Shown here: piece after piece, positions 1-12,630 of the stretch
How positions within the stretch are numbered: position 1 is the first letter of the stretch
Layout: every line of letters begins with the position of its first letter
DNA from: Strobilurus pachycystidiatus
Taxonomy: Eukaryota; Basidiomycota; Agaricomycetes; Agaricales; Physalacriaceae
Assembly (NCBI GenBank): GCA_019915135.1
Contig: JAHLMK010000018.1
Location: 62,001 to 126,000 of the forward strand
Length of the DNA stretch: 64,000 nt
Direction: 5' to 3'
Made by a program: the position numbers and the translations under genes
The notes under the pieces: model-generated
What the model was told of the DNA's origin: nothing
Databases searched by the model: none
What the model saw: only the letters and a program-made list of their open reading frames with translations

Positions 1-78
1 GGCTACTATTGGATGGCAGCTCATACTTTGTTGATACATCAACGACTATAAAATGTGGCGCAGGTTGACAGCACTCAC

Positions 79-606
79 ATCGTTGTTGTAGATGTAGGTT
101 GGAGAGCCGTGATTTCCGTACGAGATTGGATGGAAGTAGTACGGAAATCCGCGACCAGAGACACCACGACCAGATGTCCCGTACGATGAAGGATATCCGC
201 TGCCAAATGTCCTGTGCGCATCGTTGGACATAATCATCCAAACAATCGACGGAACCACTTACGAATTGCCTGAAACACCTGTGCGAATACCACCGCCGAC
301 CTTCCGTCCTGCGAAAGGTTGACCTTTGGAAATTGTCTTGATGTGGCTGCTACCGGCATTGGATGACGAAGGAGCCCTCTTGGCACCGGTCGACGAGGTG
401 AACGAGCTCCAAGAGGCTGAAACGTGGGACGAAGATTCGCCCCCCGACGAGGAAGAAGAGCGGCTGGATCCTGTTCCACCACCTTTACCGTCGCTGCCAC
501 CACTGCGCCCACCGCCACCACTGCTGCCGCCGCCGCCGCCTCCACCCCCGGACCTTCGCTTGGAAAGTCTCCGGCGGATAGTAGACGCAAGAGCTGAGAG
601 AGCCAT
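79..606 (-). CDS. Glycine/serine-rich conserved hypothetical protein, 5' part (partial)
   Basis: Two exons are visible: 606-263 and 211-79 on the minus strand. The next intron starts at 78 (GTGAGT) and the remaining exons lie beyond the left edge. The first intron is phase 2 (GTAAGT to CACAG). Exon 1 encodes a short basic start, a long Gly tract and Ser/Thr-rich sequence. Exon 2 encodes a Gly/Tyr/Pro-rich stretch containing GRGVSGRGFPYY. Intron position, phase and exon-2 sequence match the gene at 28.2-29.3 kb, so the two are paralogs; the copy there carries a C-terminal hydrophobic tail, which suggests membrane attachment. There is no recognised enzymatic domain and function is unknown. Low-complexity, possibly surface-associated, is inference. 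Confidence 0.6.
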
Positions 607-2131
607 GTATGATTAATGTGTTAGGATAAGAGTGATGAAGGGTGAGAAGAAGGAAATATGAACAGCTGAACTGTATTTATCGACCACTGAACAATGGAAG
701 CGGAAAGTTCCGGACCGTGCGACGATCTTGCTTATTGTTGGTGACGGCAGTCGTTGTGCTAGAGAAGACTGCACAGCCAGTGGAAAGATAGGTGCGCGCA
801 GGGGAGCAGTGATACGTGGCGTCAATCATTTAGCAACCGACACGTTGTTTCGTCGTGGGCGAGAAACAACCTGGAAACAACCTGCCGAATCCTTTTTGGG
901 TAACAGCTTCTGAGGCTCCGACTCATCTTGAATCGTGTTGCCGCGAGGCAGAGGTAGCTTGAACCCTGACCTTGACTCGACTCGACTCGTTACCTTATTA
1001 GGAAAGCGAGTCGAGTCGAGTTTGATGGCCTCGCGCCTCCCTCGTTCAAGGACTGATGCGTAGTTTGATGGCTGCCGCACTCCCTCTCTGGTGGCATGTA
1101 GTGAGAGATTTCGATAAATTCGTGTGTTATGGACTGCCGCCGTGGCCTATGGGCACTGAAGCTGTGGCAAAAGACTCCAACAAGCCAGTAGATAGAAATA
1201 TCGGGCCCCGGGCGCCGTACTTTGAGCCGGACTGCATGAAAGTGTGAGATATCCGTGCTGCTCAGCAGCTGAGACGATGAAAACATCAATTTCTCATCCA
1301 TTCACCCCATTATCATTGCCAAACTGCATTCAGCCATTATGGATGTTCATTTCGTACATTTCCCATACTCACTAACAGCCGTTCTACGGTACAGTCTTCT
1401 GGAATCCACTGAAGGACATGCAGAACTCGAACAAATGCGCCATCTTGCGCCGAAATGCCGACTGCCATTTTGGGAGGTTTCCTCGAGGTACCTTGATGGC
1501 GCCTCGAACTCGACTTGACTCGACCAAGCGAGGTAACTCCGGTCCGCTGCCTCGAGCTCAACTCGACTCGCCTCGCGGCAACACTAATCTTGATCTTCCT
1601 GACCTCAGCGGAATCGGCACGGCACAGTCGGCATGACGGCATCTTCAGGCCGGCCTTCAGTCGGCCGTCAATGGCCTGCACAGTCGAGAGAACGAATCCA
1701 AGTACTCTCCCCTGATGACCTACGTTTTCGTTGTACTACAACATCTTTTTGGCATTGCGTGCGCTGCAATGAAACCCATTGTCAGGGGGTTACGGCGAGT
1801 CCTGCATTGAAAGGTGAGTGTTTTGCCGCTTTATTCCCACCGAAACGCTTTCTTCCACAGTGTCTCTTGACTTAGAACCTCAAGGATTTAATTTGAATCA
1901 TTTGCAGAATGTTGGTATTGCATCAGAGCATGTGGTACATTATCATATTTACCGTAATCAACCACTCATCAGTGACGACCGCGTCGACGTAGCGAGCGCT
2001 CGGCCGACTCAGAGACGGCGGGTAGATCCACCAGCGTCATTTTTCCAATACATTCAAGCGAATGCACTTCTGTTATGAGTTCGTCTCGCAAGGGTGTATA
2101 GATGCCAGGACGTCGCCGGGAGAAGGTAGTC
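607..2131. other. Intergenic, with CGAGT-rich inverted repeats
   Basis: No convincing gene is seen. Two stretches (about 935-1050 and 1490-1590) are rich in GACTCGACTCG/CGAGTCGAG and carry the 15-mer GTGTTGCCGCGAGGC in opposite orientations (near 938 and 1573), so this may be a decayed foldback element of about 650 bp. A palindromic GGCCGGCC patch lies near 1648. Open frames here have no protein-like composition. Confidence 0.4.
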
Positions 2132-2734
2132 TTAACACCCTGAAACAGCCAGATTAGCATGATATGAGCCGCACGCATTGAAGCAACGCACGTTTGGGGA
2201 GAAAATCCTTCCATCGCAGAAAACTGTTGTTTCGCATACGTAGAATGAGACTATAGGAGGAATAGTGCGTGGGGTGACGAGGCTATCGAATGGTAGGCGT
2301 CCGCGACGATAATCTCCACACGCGACGATACAGAGGCGTTCACTCCTCTGAGCCTGTGGAAGACGATATTCGAGTCGTTTCTGCAGCCACACCTTGGTAA
2401 AAGCCAGGCTCGCTGACTCTCCGTTCGGAACCTCGTACGCAGTCGCAGGTCCGACCTCGTATCCAGTGACGATAGCCAAGCTCGAGGGCGACCGGCCGTC
2501 AAGCAGGTGCTGACGCACGGAGCTCCAGTACCGCAGGGCATATCCGCAGATAAGATCGTCAAGGCGAAGACTATCGATGAAGTCTTTGTCGATATCGATT
2601 GGCCAGGTGGCTTTGAGCTCAGGGTCCTCCTCGCGGATGTCGACTTCGTAGGCGATGAAGCTTCCATCAGCGAGCTCGAGGACTGTGAACGTGATATCCT
2701 CCTCTATGGGATGAGTATCGGTGGGAATGGACAT
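2132..2734 (-). CDS. Hypothetical protein (about 200 aa)
   Basis: A single open frame on the minus strand starts at the ATG at 2734 and stops at 2132. The N-terminal two thirds look like real protein: acidic, with balanced hydrophobic content and well-spaced Trp/Tyr. A longer start (2878) is possible in the same frame but adds a less protein-like segment with upstream-region character. The last 50 residues look less convincing and may hide an intron. No domain was recognised, there are no obvious membrane segments or signal peptide, and it is isolated from its neighbours. It could be a rapidly evolving orphan gene. Confidence 0.4.
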   Translation of the reverse strand: MSIPTDTHPIEEDITFTVLELADGSFIAYEVDIREEDPELKATWPIDIDKDFIDSLRLDDLICGYALRYWSSVRQHLLDGRSPSSLAIVTGYEVGPATAYEVPNGESASLAFTKVWLQKRLEYRLPQAQRSERLCIVACGDYRRGRLPFDSLVTPRTIPPIVSFYVCETTVFCDGRIFSPNVRCFNACGSYHANLAVSGC

Positions 2735-4346
2735 CCTAGGCTTGCGATGTAGTAGCGATGTTTGAATGGGTGGTGAGTCTGTACCATAGAGCAGTTTTAT
2801 GACGCCTTTATAGGACAAACGATACTCAGCGGAATGAGTCCATGTAGCCCAAATAAGTACAATGACAATGTAGCTCAAACATGGTCATTCTTCCCAATTG
2901 GGGACCGGAAGATGGCAATGCGCATTGTCGCCGGCCAGATCATAGAGCTATAGCGGGGACCTGTTAGAGGTATTCTAGGAATGGGCCTCTTTTCTGGTCA
3001 TTGAGGAGCTGTGAGTGGTGAGTTGTGACGAGGACAACGCTCGAACTGACAAGCAGGACCAACTTTCAGCACAGCCCCCTTGTGCCTTGATTGCCACGTT
3101 TCTTCTGACGTCCAACGCCCGAATGTTCCATTCGGACTCAGCATCGATTCCTCCTGCCTGCGGGGCCCGAAGAGGATAGATAAAACAATCTCGTTTCTCA
3201 CCCCCAAAGAAGATACCGGCCCGTCTCGTACCGAAACCAGGAAACCTGGCCGCCACAATTCCGAGTGGAATTGACTAGTACGACCCGTTAGCCCGAGGTT
3301 GGCCACAGGGCTTTATGATACCTGGGCTTTGTATCCTTCGTTACATATGCATCTGCATTCACTGGCGGCGAAAAGACCCTCATCCCCACGTATTCTGGTT
3401 CTACGAGAGCGGACATTCTTCAAGAGGTGCCTACAAAATCGACACACCCGGATGCCTAACCTGATGATGTTCTTGGATCTGACATATTATTAGAAGTACA
3501 CAGAGAAGGCCACTATCCTGAGGTTCAGCTATCGGATTTGAGCTTTCTTTGCGTTCACCTTTTGTTGATCATGAACAAAGTTGTACGGCAGCTGCTGCTT
3601 CTTCGCCCGAATCAGACCTCGCGTTATTCCAGACTCATGGTGTTCACATTGAAAACAGTTTCCGAACAGACGTCAATCGTTGGTCGTATACCGACCATCT
3701 TTACAATGCTTATCGACATAGGTATTAGGGCCGCCATGCAGCAGGGGGCTATATAATAAGCACGCGGATGAGTATCCAATGATCCATAGCAAATGTCGTT
3801 CGCAACGGTTAAGGAGAGACTAACGCTCCTTTGGCTTTTTCTACCCCTATGGTCTTTGACGCCACCAGCACTGTCATTTCGGACTGAATTTCAAGTTGTT
3901 AGCCTTTAGGTCTTTGAGCCTCGAAGGATAGATCCGAAGAGTTCAGGTTCCTAAGACTTCCAAGGCAGACAGAGGCAGACAAAGGATACATTGACATTTG
4001 CATGGCTAAAGCATCGGTGCGATGGTGGCACACGCACAGATACAGGCGGGCGAGGAAGATGGTGGCTCGTTGGCGGGCTTAGCCTAAGCCTTGGGCGAAA
4101 CCTAGAACCGGAGATGTCCGCTGCGTGGGGATTCCCTGGGGAATCCCAAGAGCCGGGATGCCGCGTACCAAAATTTAGGCGGATCGATGCCCAATTCGTT
4201 CGGAAAGTGGCCCCTGACGAATGCCAGGTTCGCGCGATGGCTCTTTCATCTGCACTCACTCCGTCGCCATAATATAATAACGAGGCCCGTGATGGATCTT
4301 TTCATCTTCCTCCGACCTGGCATGCCAGTCAGAGTCGCTTTCCTCC
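2735..4346. other. Intergenic region
   Basis: About 1.6 kb without a supported gene. Several 60-100 codon frames exist but they overlap each other on both strands and show no intron logic or recognisable motif. The last 200 bp are probably the upstream region of the cyclin gene. Confidence 0.4.
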
Positions 4347-5794
4347 ATGACCATAGCGCCATTTCCTTCTGACCCGCCTGTCTCTGGTTATGCATATCCG
4401 CCAAGGATCAATGGCCCGGACTCAATGCCTCTGGAGTCGGCCACACCTTATTCGTATAGGGCAGAATCTTCAGCTCAGTCGAACACGTCCTACAAGTTTA
4501 CCAAATCTCTTCCTCCGCTCTCGACATTGCCCTCCATACCCGCCTCCTTTGTGACGCGAGACCAATTCGGTACGAGCCCTTTGCGTATTTCGTGTCGCTG
4601 TTAACCTTGTCTGATGCAGCAGTCTTCTCCTCATCACAACTCCTCCCTTTTCATCCCGAACCATCATTTGCGTTTTACCCTCAAGCCGACCTAATGACCG
4701 ACACTCATTTCACTCCGACTGCATTGTCTTCCAGCGCCACACCCCAATCTTCTTCCGCCATCCAAAATGTCTGCGACATGATCTGCTACTTGTGGTTCGC
4801 TCCACCGAAACAAACACCCTCCTTCAACGATCCTTTGCTACTTTACCCATTTCAGACCTCCGCGTCTACTTCCAAGTCTTCATCGTCTCTCCTACAATTG
4901 GCGTCTACGCCCGCATTCGTGGATTTCACGCGCAGGCTCTTTGAGACTACCCGCCCTTCATCTGCTGTCGTCATCCTCTCTTTACATTACATATGGCGCT
5001 TGAAGGCGCGTACCGACTTGACCGAGACCACACGGCGAACCGGACATTATAATCCCTCCGTCGCGCAAGCTGGAAGCGAGTACAGAATTGCGGTGGCGGC
5101 TTTGATGATGGCGAACAAGTTTCTCGATGAGTACGTCACGCCTCCCTTGACACTGCCTCGTACTCACCTTGGTTCTAGCAATACCTATACCAACAGCACT
5201 TGGGCTGACGTTTCGGGTATTTGTCTTGCAGAAATCAACCGTATGGAGTGCGAATTCCTCGCCGGGCTCGATTTCAACGTGTACATCACCAGTCGTGCCT
5301 ACTCCCAATGGCTTAGTATACTTAGGAGCTTGTTCAGCCACAGGGACAAATTGCGCTGGGACCATATGCAGGTTGATCGTGCACGACAGGACGCTCCTCG
5401 TCCGACCTTGCCTCCTCTCCACCTTCCCCCCTTCCGTCATGCGTTTCCCGAAGCATCGATCAACTCCGCTCTATCTGACCCGCTCGGCAAGAAGCGAACT
5501 GGCGAAGACGCCTTTGCTTCCGCCCCTTACTACGACGGACCCCCGAGGAAGAGGCAAAGCTTTGAGCTTCCCATTCACTCCGCACCACCTTCGCCTTCAC
5601 GAGGGACGTATTGTTCAGCCAGGATATCTACGTCGACACCCGCGTCGACATCGCCGATGGACTACTCCGCACCGTTACCGTATGCATATACACACGCACC
5701 CCTGCCTCCTCGGACCTTGGGCAAAGCTTACGAAGCTCCCGAAGCCCTACATCGGCATGTTCCTGAGGTCGGTCGGGTTCCTTTACTGTATTGA
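4347..5794 (+). CDS. Cyclin of the Pho80/Pcl type
   Basis: Exons 4347-4569, 4620-5130 and 5179-5794 encode about 449 aa. The disordered N-terminus (about 1-110) precedes a cyclin box (about 130-245) with the Pho80-family signature ANKFLDDNTYTN followed by AEINRMECEFLAGLDFNVY. The conserved FLDD is restored only when the 48-nt intron 5131-5178 is removed (phase 2, GTACGT to TTCTAG); the unspliced frame also stays open, so read-through would give a longer isoform. Intron 1 ends in a tandem GCAGCAG (NAGNAG) acceptor. The C-terminal 200 residues are Pro/Ser-rich and disordered. Family knowledge: these cyclins pair with Pho85-type CDKs in nutrient and cell-cycle control. The specific member cannot be assigned. 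Confidence 0.85.
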
Positions 5795-6658
5795 ACAATC
5801 CCTTACTGACTCGTCGCCGATTCAAGAACGTGTACTATTACACTCTGTGCGGGGTAGAAGAGGGGTTGAGGCGCCAACGTCTGCAATGTCGCGCTGGGCT
5901 ATCGTGACCCCCACATCGATGGTATTCTGACATTCGAGGCGGGCTGCCCTTCTCGTGGTTACCAGTAAAGGCTCTGGGCACGCCATCAGCGACTCAAGCA
6001 TAGTCTTGCCGAGTCTCTTCAATTTCTTATGGACTTCTGGTGACTCTATCGTCCCATACTTTCGTACCTACCACCTTTCCTTCACTCTAATCACCATCTC
6101 GAGAATTTTCCGCCATCTGTATCTGCACTCGTCGCATATATCTCATTGTATCACATAGCACAGTAACATCTGCATAATTATAGTCACCACGACAACCTGA
6201 CGGGGAATCACTTCGGCGCTGCTCGAGTGTTGACATCGGTCTCGTCTCAAAGAGACATTGACCGAGGTCCGTTTCATGCCGAGAAGACCTGCGTTTGTGT
6301 ATGTGTAGGGAAATGTCTCTGCCATTGCCAAGCTGAGTTCCATCGTGTCAGCGAAGTCTGGCGCGTGGCATGACCGTAGGCGACGTTCGCCTCCATAGCC
6401 ACGAATGGTTCTGGAGCATATCCGACGACGGCTCGTTCGAATTACGATATGTGTCGATCATTCAACTAGATTTTGCTTGTCGAGTCAGACAGTTCTCGAT
6501 CTACGATCGAGTGATTATTCAATCTCAAAGCCATGTCCATATTATTTGGCGCGACGTTTCGCAAGACCGTGGTGCGCCAACACAAGTCTTTGAACGAAGA
6601 GGTCTCCGATCGTCTTCGAAACTAATGCTCAGCCAGCTATTCAAAACTTCAATTAAAC
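5795..6658. other. Intergenic region between convergent genes
   Basis: This lies between the 3' ends of the cyclin gene (plus) and the JAMM protease gene (minus), so it contains two 3' UTRs. No gene-like open frame or repeat was noticed. Confidence 0.4.
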
Positions 6659-8464
6659 TCATGTTCTTGTATCAATAACGCTAATCGGTGCATCAACATA
6701 TGCCACACTTCCGTCCATAACCTCGTAATAAAGGCCGTGAGGATGATCATGAAAGCCTTTGGCGTCGCAAGAGCGAAGATATTCCATCCCATCGGGTACT
6801 GAAATCCTAAAGACGGAATTGATCCTTGATCATGCAGCTTTAGACCCTCATCTGACGACTGAAGAGATGTACCGTACTTGGCAACGTCCGAGCAGACAAT
6901 GGAAATGCTTTCCGGTAGCCCGAGGTGGAAACCTAAAGCGTTATGGAGGTCCACAGACGACATGAAACCTAGACATCCGCTTTTGAGCGAGCCCGTCAGA
7001 TACAGAAAAAGTACGCACACTCCCAAGTCGGATGTGTATGTATCCATCCTAGCTGCAGCAACTTGTGTCCCAAGGCGTACTGGAAAAGGGCGGCATCTCC
7101 ATCATCTGTAGACCTGCACTGATCCTTGCTTCCCTCTTGCTGTGGTATGAACAGCGTCGTGATCCGGTAACATCGTTCGCTACCGACACGCTCCTTTACA
7201 CCGAGAAGTGTTGCTAGCGTTTCTATTCCCTCCCTCGTATTGCGTTCGGCCCTTTTCAGAAAGTCCGGAATGCAGTCGTTGGGGATGAGTACCTTTTTGA
7301 GGTGTCTCCTCGAGGAGGAGGATTGTGTTGTAGATACAGAGTACACAGAGGCCATGTCCCCTTCGTAGAATCGTGACGCCTCCGGTCCGTGAATGCTGCG
7401 CATGGATGGAACAGTCCTCAAAGACGACTTTGAAGAGCGAATTGATGGTGCTAGGCCGGTATCAGATACTTGAAGCGTCACGGAAATGAAAAAGGCTCAC
7501 TGTGCTGATTGCTTGTGTTTTCCTCGTACATATCTATGTTGAATTGGCCTGTCAGATGTCTATAAGACCCACATTTCATCGTCGAGTCTATCTTACGCGT
7601 ACTGCTCCTTGCCGACTGCGGCTCCATGGCGCCAGTCAGCGCGCGTTCGGCTTCGTTCTTTTCTTCAGCCGAGATTACTTCCCACTGAGCGTCGACCTAC
7701 TGGTGATGAGCTAGCGTGTGCGAAATAGGTTATGGAAAATAAGAACCTGTGTCGACGGCGCACGGGAAATACTGCCGCGCGACTTTCTGAGCTTATTGGA
7801 AGTCTTTCCAATAGAATCTTGTCGAGTGTTTCCTGACGAATGTATTATAGGGCCACCATCGACGGTGACACGCCTCACGGCTGTTCTACGGGCGAGGTTA
7901 GAACCAATTGGAGATTTCAGCGGGGTTGCATCAGATGACGATGGTGCGGCGCCAGGAAGAGAAGAAAGCGACTATGAAAACGGCCTGTTCAACTTCTATA
8001 AGCACTCTGACAAGGACACTCACTTGACGAGAACTAGCGACACTCAAGTCATCCTGGCTGTCCTCCGCCACATCCGGCAGACCGTAAATGAGATCGTGAG
8101 ACGCATCCTGTGCCTTTGAGTCGCGCCGCCGAGACAGAAGACTGGAGGAGCGCTTCGGAACTAGAGAAGGAGACGGCGTTGGAACTCCTGGTGATGTAAT
8201 GAAAGGAAGTGATTGAACGTCTTCCGTCGGCGTGGCTGCCGTGGCGTCATTCAGACTTCGAAGTTTTGCACCAGGAGTCTGTAGATAGATAGAATTCCTG
8301 TGTGGGTCTGTGGCTATTGGGACAACCTTGTTCTTCTCCCAAGATGCACGGTGACCAGGATCATTGGAAGGAATTGGGCCGCCCATGCCAGGGTAATAAT
8401 TCATATAATCAGGTGCTGGATCGCCCCGCGTGTGGGACCCATAGTCGCTGGAGACTACCGGCAT
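6659..8464 (-). CDS. AMSH-like JAMM/MPN+ deubiquitinase
   Basis: Seven exons on the minus strand (8464-8024, 7971-7747, 7696-7597, 7548-7501, 7450-7019, 6968-6860, 6806-6659) join in consistent phase to 500 aa. The first 300 residues are Ser/Pro-rich and disordered. The MPN+ domain (about 325-498) has the catalytic Glu in GIETL, the zinc motif HTHPTWECFMSSVD (HxHPx6SxxD) and the AMSH-specific second zinc site C-x5-H-x-H in SCDAKGFHDH. Several of these appear only after splicing. The family cleaves K63-linked ubiquitin on endosomal cargo. The N-terminal MIT/USP8-dimerisation domain usual in AMSH is not seen, and upstream sequence looks like promoter. The intron removed before ISVPDG could instead start 24 nt earlier. 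Confidence 0.85.
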
Positions 8465-10022
8465 TGTATAAGACGCTCACAAGGCCACGGTTAGAGGTAG
8501 CGGAAGATATCGATCAGTGAGGTAGTTGGACGATGGAGAGTTGATCCAGCTGGGAGGGCATGTGCAAGAAGGGTGAAGAGACAATGAGGCACGTTTGGAA
8601 GCCAGTTTGATCGGATCATGCCTTGGGACAGAGTTAGGTACGTTACGGGTGATTAGCATTCAATTACACGGGTCAACAGACCTTTCCTGCGGCGTAGTAC
8701 CAACCTGTCGTATCCGTGAGCTCGAGACTCCAAGTGTATTACGGATGCGAGACCACTCGCGACTTACAGACAATAATCGAGGTGGGTAGCGTGAGTATCA
8801 AACGCAGTGAGGTGGCATTTCGTAGATGATGCTGGATTGGGAACAAGGTGATGCGTGGGAGATTGCAGCGCATCGATCGGCTCTTTTGAGGCAGTGGTAC
8901 AGACTGGCTAACGAGCGCCACAAAAACCTTCGTTGATACAACCCCTCTCGTCTGTAGGTTTTATTTTGCGGGCCCACAACGCCAAAGGTATACACAAGGG
9001 AGAATACTTTAGGCGTCATGATGTTCTCGATGGCTGTGTTTCACTTTGTCCATGCTTTTTAGCAATGGTCCCGGCAAAACCCGCTCTCCCTCAGCGACTT
9101 TCGCGCTTGTTGCGCGCAGTATACAGTATTTACATGCCCGCAAGCTGGATCATACTTGAGTCGACTCGTACTTATGTCCCCAAGCTCGTTGAATAATTCG
9201 GGTACTAAGTTTGAATCGGCGAGGATGCAAGTCGATCAAGCCCGGCCGCAAGCACTTACTGATCATGACCCAAACTGTGACTCTTTTTACGCACATTTCA
9301 TACAGCGTCTGCCTTCATTTATCGACATGATATACTGACTCGTCCGACTTAACAAATCTGTAGATCATACTTGCTTCGCACGACGCCCTTCTGTAGGCTT
9401 TTACTTTCTTCGATCTGACTACCCTTCCAGGTCCCTCCTATATCACGCTGTTGCCGCCTTGTCGATACGACGCCGACATAAGTGAGTCTTGAGATGACAT
9501 GCGTCGAAACTTGATCATTTAGATTGATAGCGGGACCCATCGGGCCTGGGCGTCGATCAGTTATCACAGTAGCAATTCTGTTGGGACCAACCAGAGTCGT
9601 TTCACCACAATGACACGCTCGTATGCATGTATGTGAGAATAAGCTGAACTCGCAAAACTGCGTCAGTTACTAGCCTTTTTCACTGAGTGGGACTTCGCAC
9701 TTTCCGTGCCGAGTGGCGGCCCTGTCTAGAATCTTCTTTTTCCCGATTAGGCAGGCAAAAGCTCTCCTTCACTCTCCACACGAAAACTGGGCTGCACACC
9801 GAGCACAGGCTGTTTTTCATCGGCCCCGACTAGTTCCAATCCTTCCTATATTATTTTCGCCCACTCGGTCCGGCGGACGCGGTGTTTCCACAAAAATCTG
9901 TGAACGTGCTCAACAAACATTCTGAAACACGACCAGAATATTCAGTGCGTGTCTTCCACCTCAATTAACTTCCTTCATTCACGTTCAAACCATATCAATA
10001 AAGTACTCAAGCACATCGAGTC
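8465..10022. other. Divergent promoter region
   Basis: About 1.56 kb between two divergently transcribed genes. Scattered open frames on both strands lack protein-like composition and no repeat family was recognised. Pyrimidine-rich stretches just upstream of 8464 (minus) and 10023 (plus) are typical of fungal core promoters and leaders. Nothing else is seen. Confidence 0.4.
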
Positions 10023-11814
10023 ATGACGAACGATCCACCCTCCAACCCGGACGTCAACTCCGCAGCACAGGCGGCACGTCGCCTTCCGAAGCGTCAGACT
10101 GGCAACGGAACCACCACCCCCGTGAAAGTCAAGGAAGAAAACACACTTGTAAAACTCTCTTCCGCCTCCCCTGAACCTCCCGGCCTTGGCTGGAAACATC
10201 CCGCCGAGCTGCCCTTCGTAGACGCTTCTTCCTGGTCACAGGAGAAAGTCATTCGACAACTCGTCACACACGCCATCTCTATCCCCGGGCGACCAGCTAG
10301 TCGAATGGAGCAATGGGCCACCATTACGAGTGCAGATGGGACGACGACAGTGATCCCTTCTGCATACCGCATTCCTCTCCTCTTCGCCGCTCAGTTTCAA
10401 TGGTCTAGTCTTCAGCTGGTCTTGGGCGTTGAGGATCCCGTATTGCGTGCGAAGGAGTGGGCCCAATTCAAGTCCAGCATCATGCATGTGTCTCGACTCT
10501 GCGAGGCCTTTTTGGATGCGGCGCGTCAGGCGACGGAGGAAGGGTGGGGGATGAGTAGCAGGAAGTGGCGATGTCCGACGTTTGACCGAGTCCTCACCAG
10601 ATATCGCATGCGGTGGATGTTATCAACACCACAGCAAGTAGAGGAATTTTACTCGATACACGGCGACTTCCCTTACGAACGCGATGTGCTCAAGTGTCGT
10701 ACGTGTCTGAGTTTAATGATTCCATGTCGTGCTAATATTGAACGGTCTTTCAGATTGGAAAGGGATCGCGTGCCAAGGCTTCAACGGCTTCAAGGTATCG
10801 GAAGAGCGCGTCATCAATGGCGTAACTGTGGAGGAGTTTGTGAAAGGGTTGAAGAAAGTCGACGGGGACTGGATCTGGGATAATCCCAATTCGACCAGCC
10901 CAGGGATTAGCGCTCAGATCTTCCTGCAACAATGGCGGGAGACCAAGGAGTGGAAGGCAGACGGAGATCAAGCGGAGATGGAATCGATTGTCGAGGTGCC
11001 CATCCAACGCGACTCGTCGCCACTGACCCCTCTTCCTACAATCGTGCCACTGCCTCCTCCTGAGCCGATCGTTCTCCCTTCCGCAGCCCCATCGCCATCT
11101 GCCAAAGAAGCGTCCCCTCCTCCTCCATCCCCATCTCCTGCTGTTTCAGAGTCCCGAACGAGCAGTCCCCCAGCAGCACCACCGATGGACTCATTGCGCG
11201 CGCGCCTGTACAACACTGCTCCACTGTCGCGAAAACGCAGACGATTATCAGGTCTGGTTGAGCCACCCGCGAAAGTACCACGTTTACCACCCCCGGCACC
11301 TGCCTCTGCGTCGACGCGTACTGTTTCCACGCGATCTGTGCCGGCACCAGTGCCAGCGCTAGCTCCGACTCACACTCCACCCATGCCACCCCCCTTACGA
11401 GCGCCTCTCACGTACCGAATGGCCAAACCCTCAGTGTCTAAACTCTCAACATCAAAACCACTGTCACAATCCCGAGCTTTGGCGGTCGCAACCCCTGCTC
11501 CACCACCACTTTCGCCAGGGCCTCAGCCCTCAGCTGAAGTCGGAGAGACAGTGAACATGCTACTTGAGCTCATCAACGTCTGTAACCCGACTACGCTTTT
11601 GGACCGACGGCTGCAGACACTGGAGGACGATTTGGCGATGTTGAGGAGGGAGCTAGATGGTGAAGATCTGGACGAGAATGAGGATGATGTCCAGAGTGAA
11701 GGATGGGGTAGTACGAGCAACGATGGATTAGTACGGAGGGGGTCCGGTATTCTACGTCCCGTCTCGACGCCAGTGAAGTTCTCGAGGAAAGGTTCTCAAG
11801 GGAACATCTCATGA
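10023..11814 (+). CDS. Hypothetical Pro/Ser-rich protein with C-terminal coiled coil
   Basis: Two exons (10023-10698 and 10754-11814) give 578 aa. The intron is phase 1 (GTACGTG to TTTCAG) and the frame on both sides is protein-like. Residues 60-320 form a compact-looking region rich in Trp and charged residues (for example CPTFDRVL and CHWKGIACQGF across the splice). Residues 325-480 are Pro/Ser/Ala-rich with basic clusters such as SRKRRRL that could act as nuclear localisation signals. A heptad-like segment near 490-530 (TLEDDLAMLRREL) predicts a coiled coil, followed by an acidic tail. I do not recognise the family. A nuclear scaffold or regulator is inference only. Confidence 0.7.
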
Positions 11815-12630
11815 TGATCTATCCCAGTCATCTATGGCACGTCGTCGTCGACCTCACCGTCCATATGTACTTGACCTTACTTACATACGACACCTTGGAT
11901 TGAATTGTTCGTACAATGACGTAACAGAACATCTCGACCCACAAGCGCGAATTCATTTCGGACAGCATTCTGATAGGTATCTTCTCACGGTCGCTCTTTG
12001 CTTTCGCCCACTCAGAGAACTTCGACGATGACAATGTAGGTCCTCTTTATGAAAACCACTAATTTGCCTGAAGACTAACTCTTCGAAGCCACCACGGATC
12101 TCACTCGTACAGCTACGGCAAACCACCGCCTACTTACGACAGTACATCTACGGCGCCTATCAATCCGAGCTCCAGGCGGTCCCAGGATGTCAATATCAAC
12201 GAATTGGAAGGCGAACCGCTACTCGATCCTCCTAAGCCCCAGGACTCCGATCCCGCCCCCAAGTCAAGGCTTTGGACTTTGAGTCAGTTCATCGCCATCG
12301 CCATCCTCGTGTTGGTGCTCGTCGTACGCGAGAAGCAACATGGGAGCCTCGTCGAGCGCGAACGCGCTCTCGAAGAATGGAAGGTAGACGAGCAGAGGAG
12401 GAAGCAGACGATGCTCAGTTGGGAGGATCTGAAGCCCGATATGGAACAGGGCTGTTTGGCCTACGAGGAAAGGCGCTATACGGCGAGGCTGGTCAACCTC
12501 CCAGTGGACGTGGAGAGGGACCCGGAGCGGGCTCTCGAATGGTGTATGAAGACCCCGGCGGAAATTAGGGACCAAAGGTACGACAGCCCGAGGACTTGTA
12601 TGAGGGACACATCAGCAAGACTACCCGATC

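Noticed and set aside
234..616. Long frames on both strands in the Gly-rich exon at the left edge
   Set aside because: Shadows of the minus-strand exon 606-263, whose splice sites and paralog support the annotated frame.
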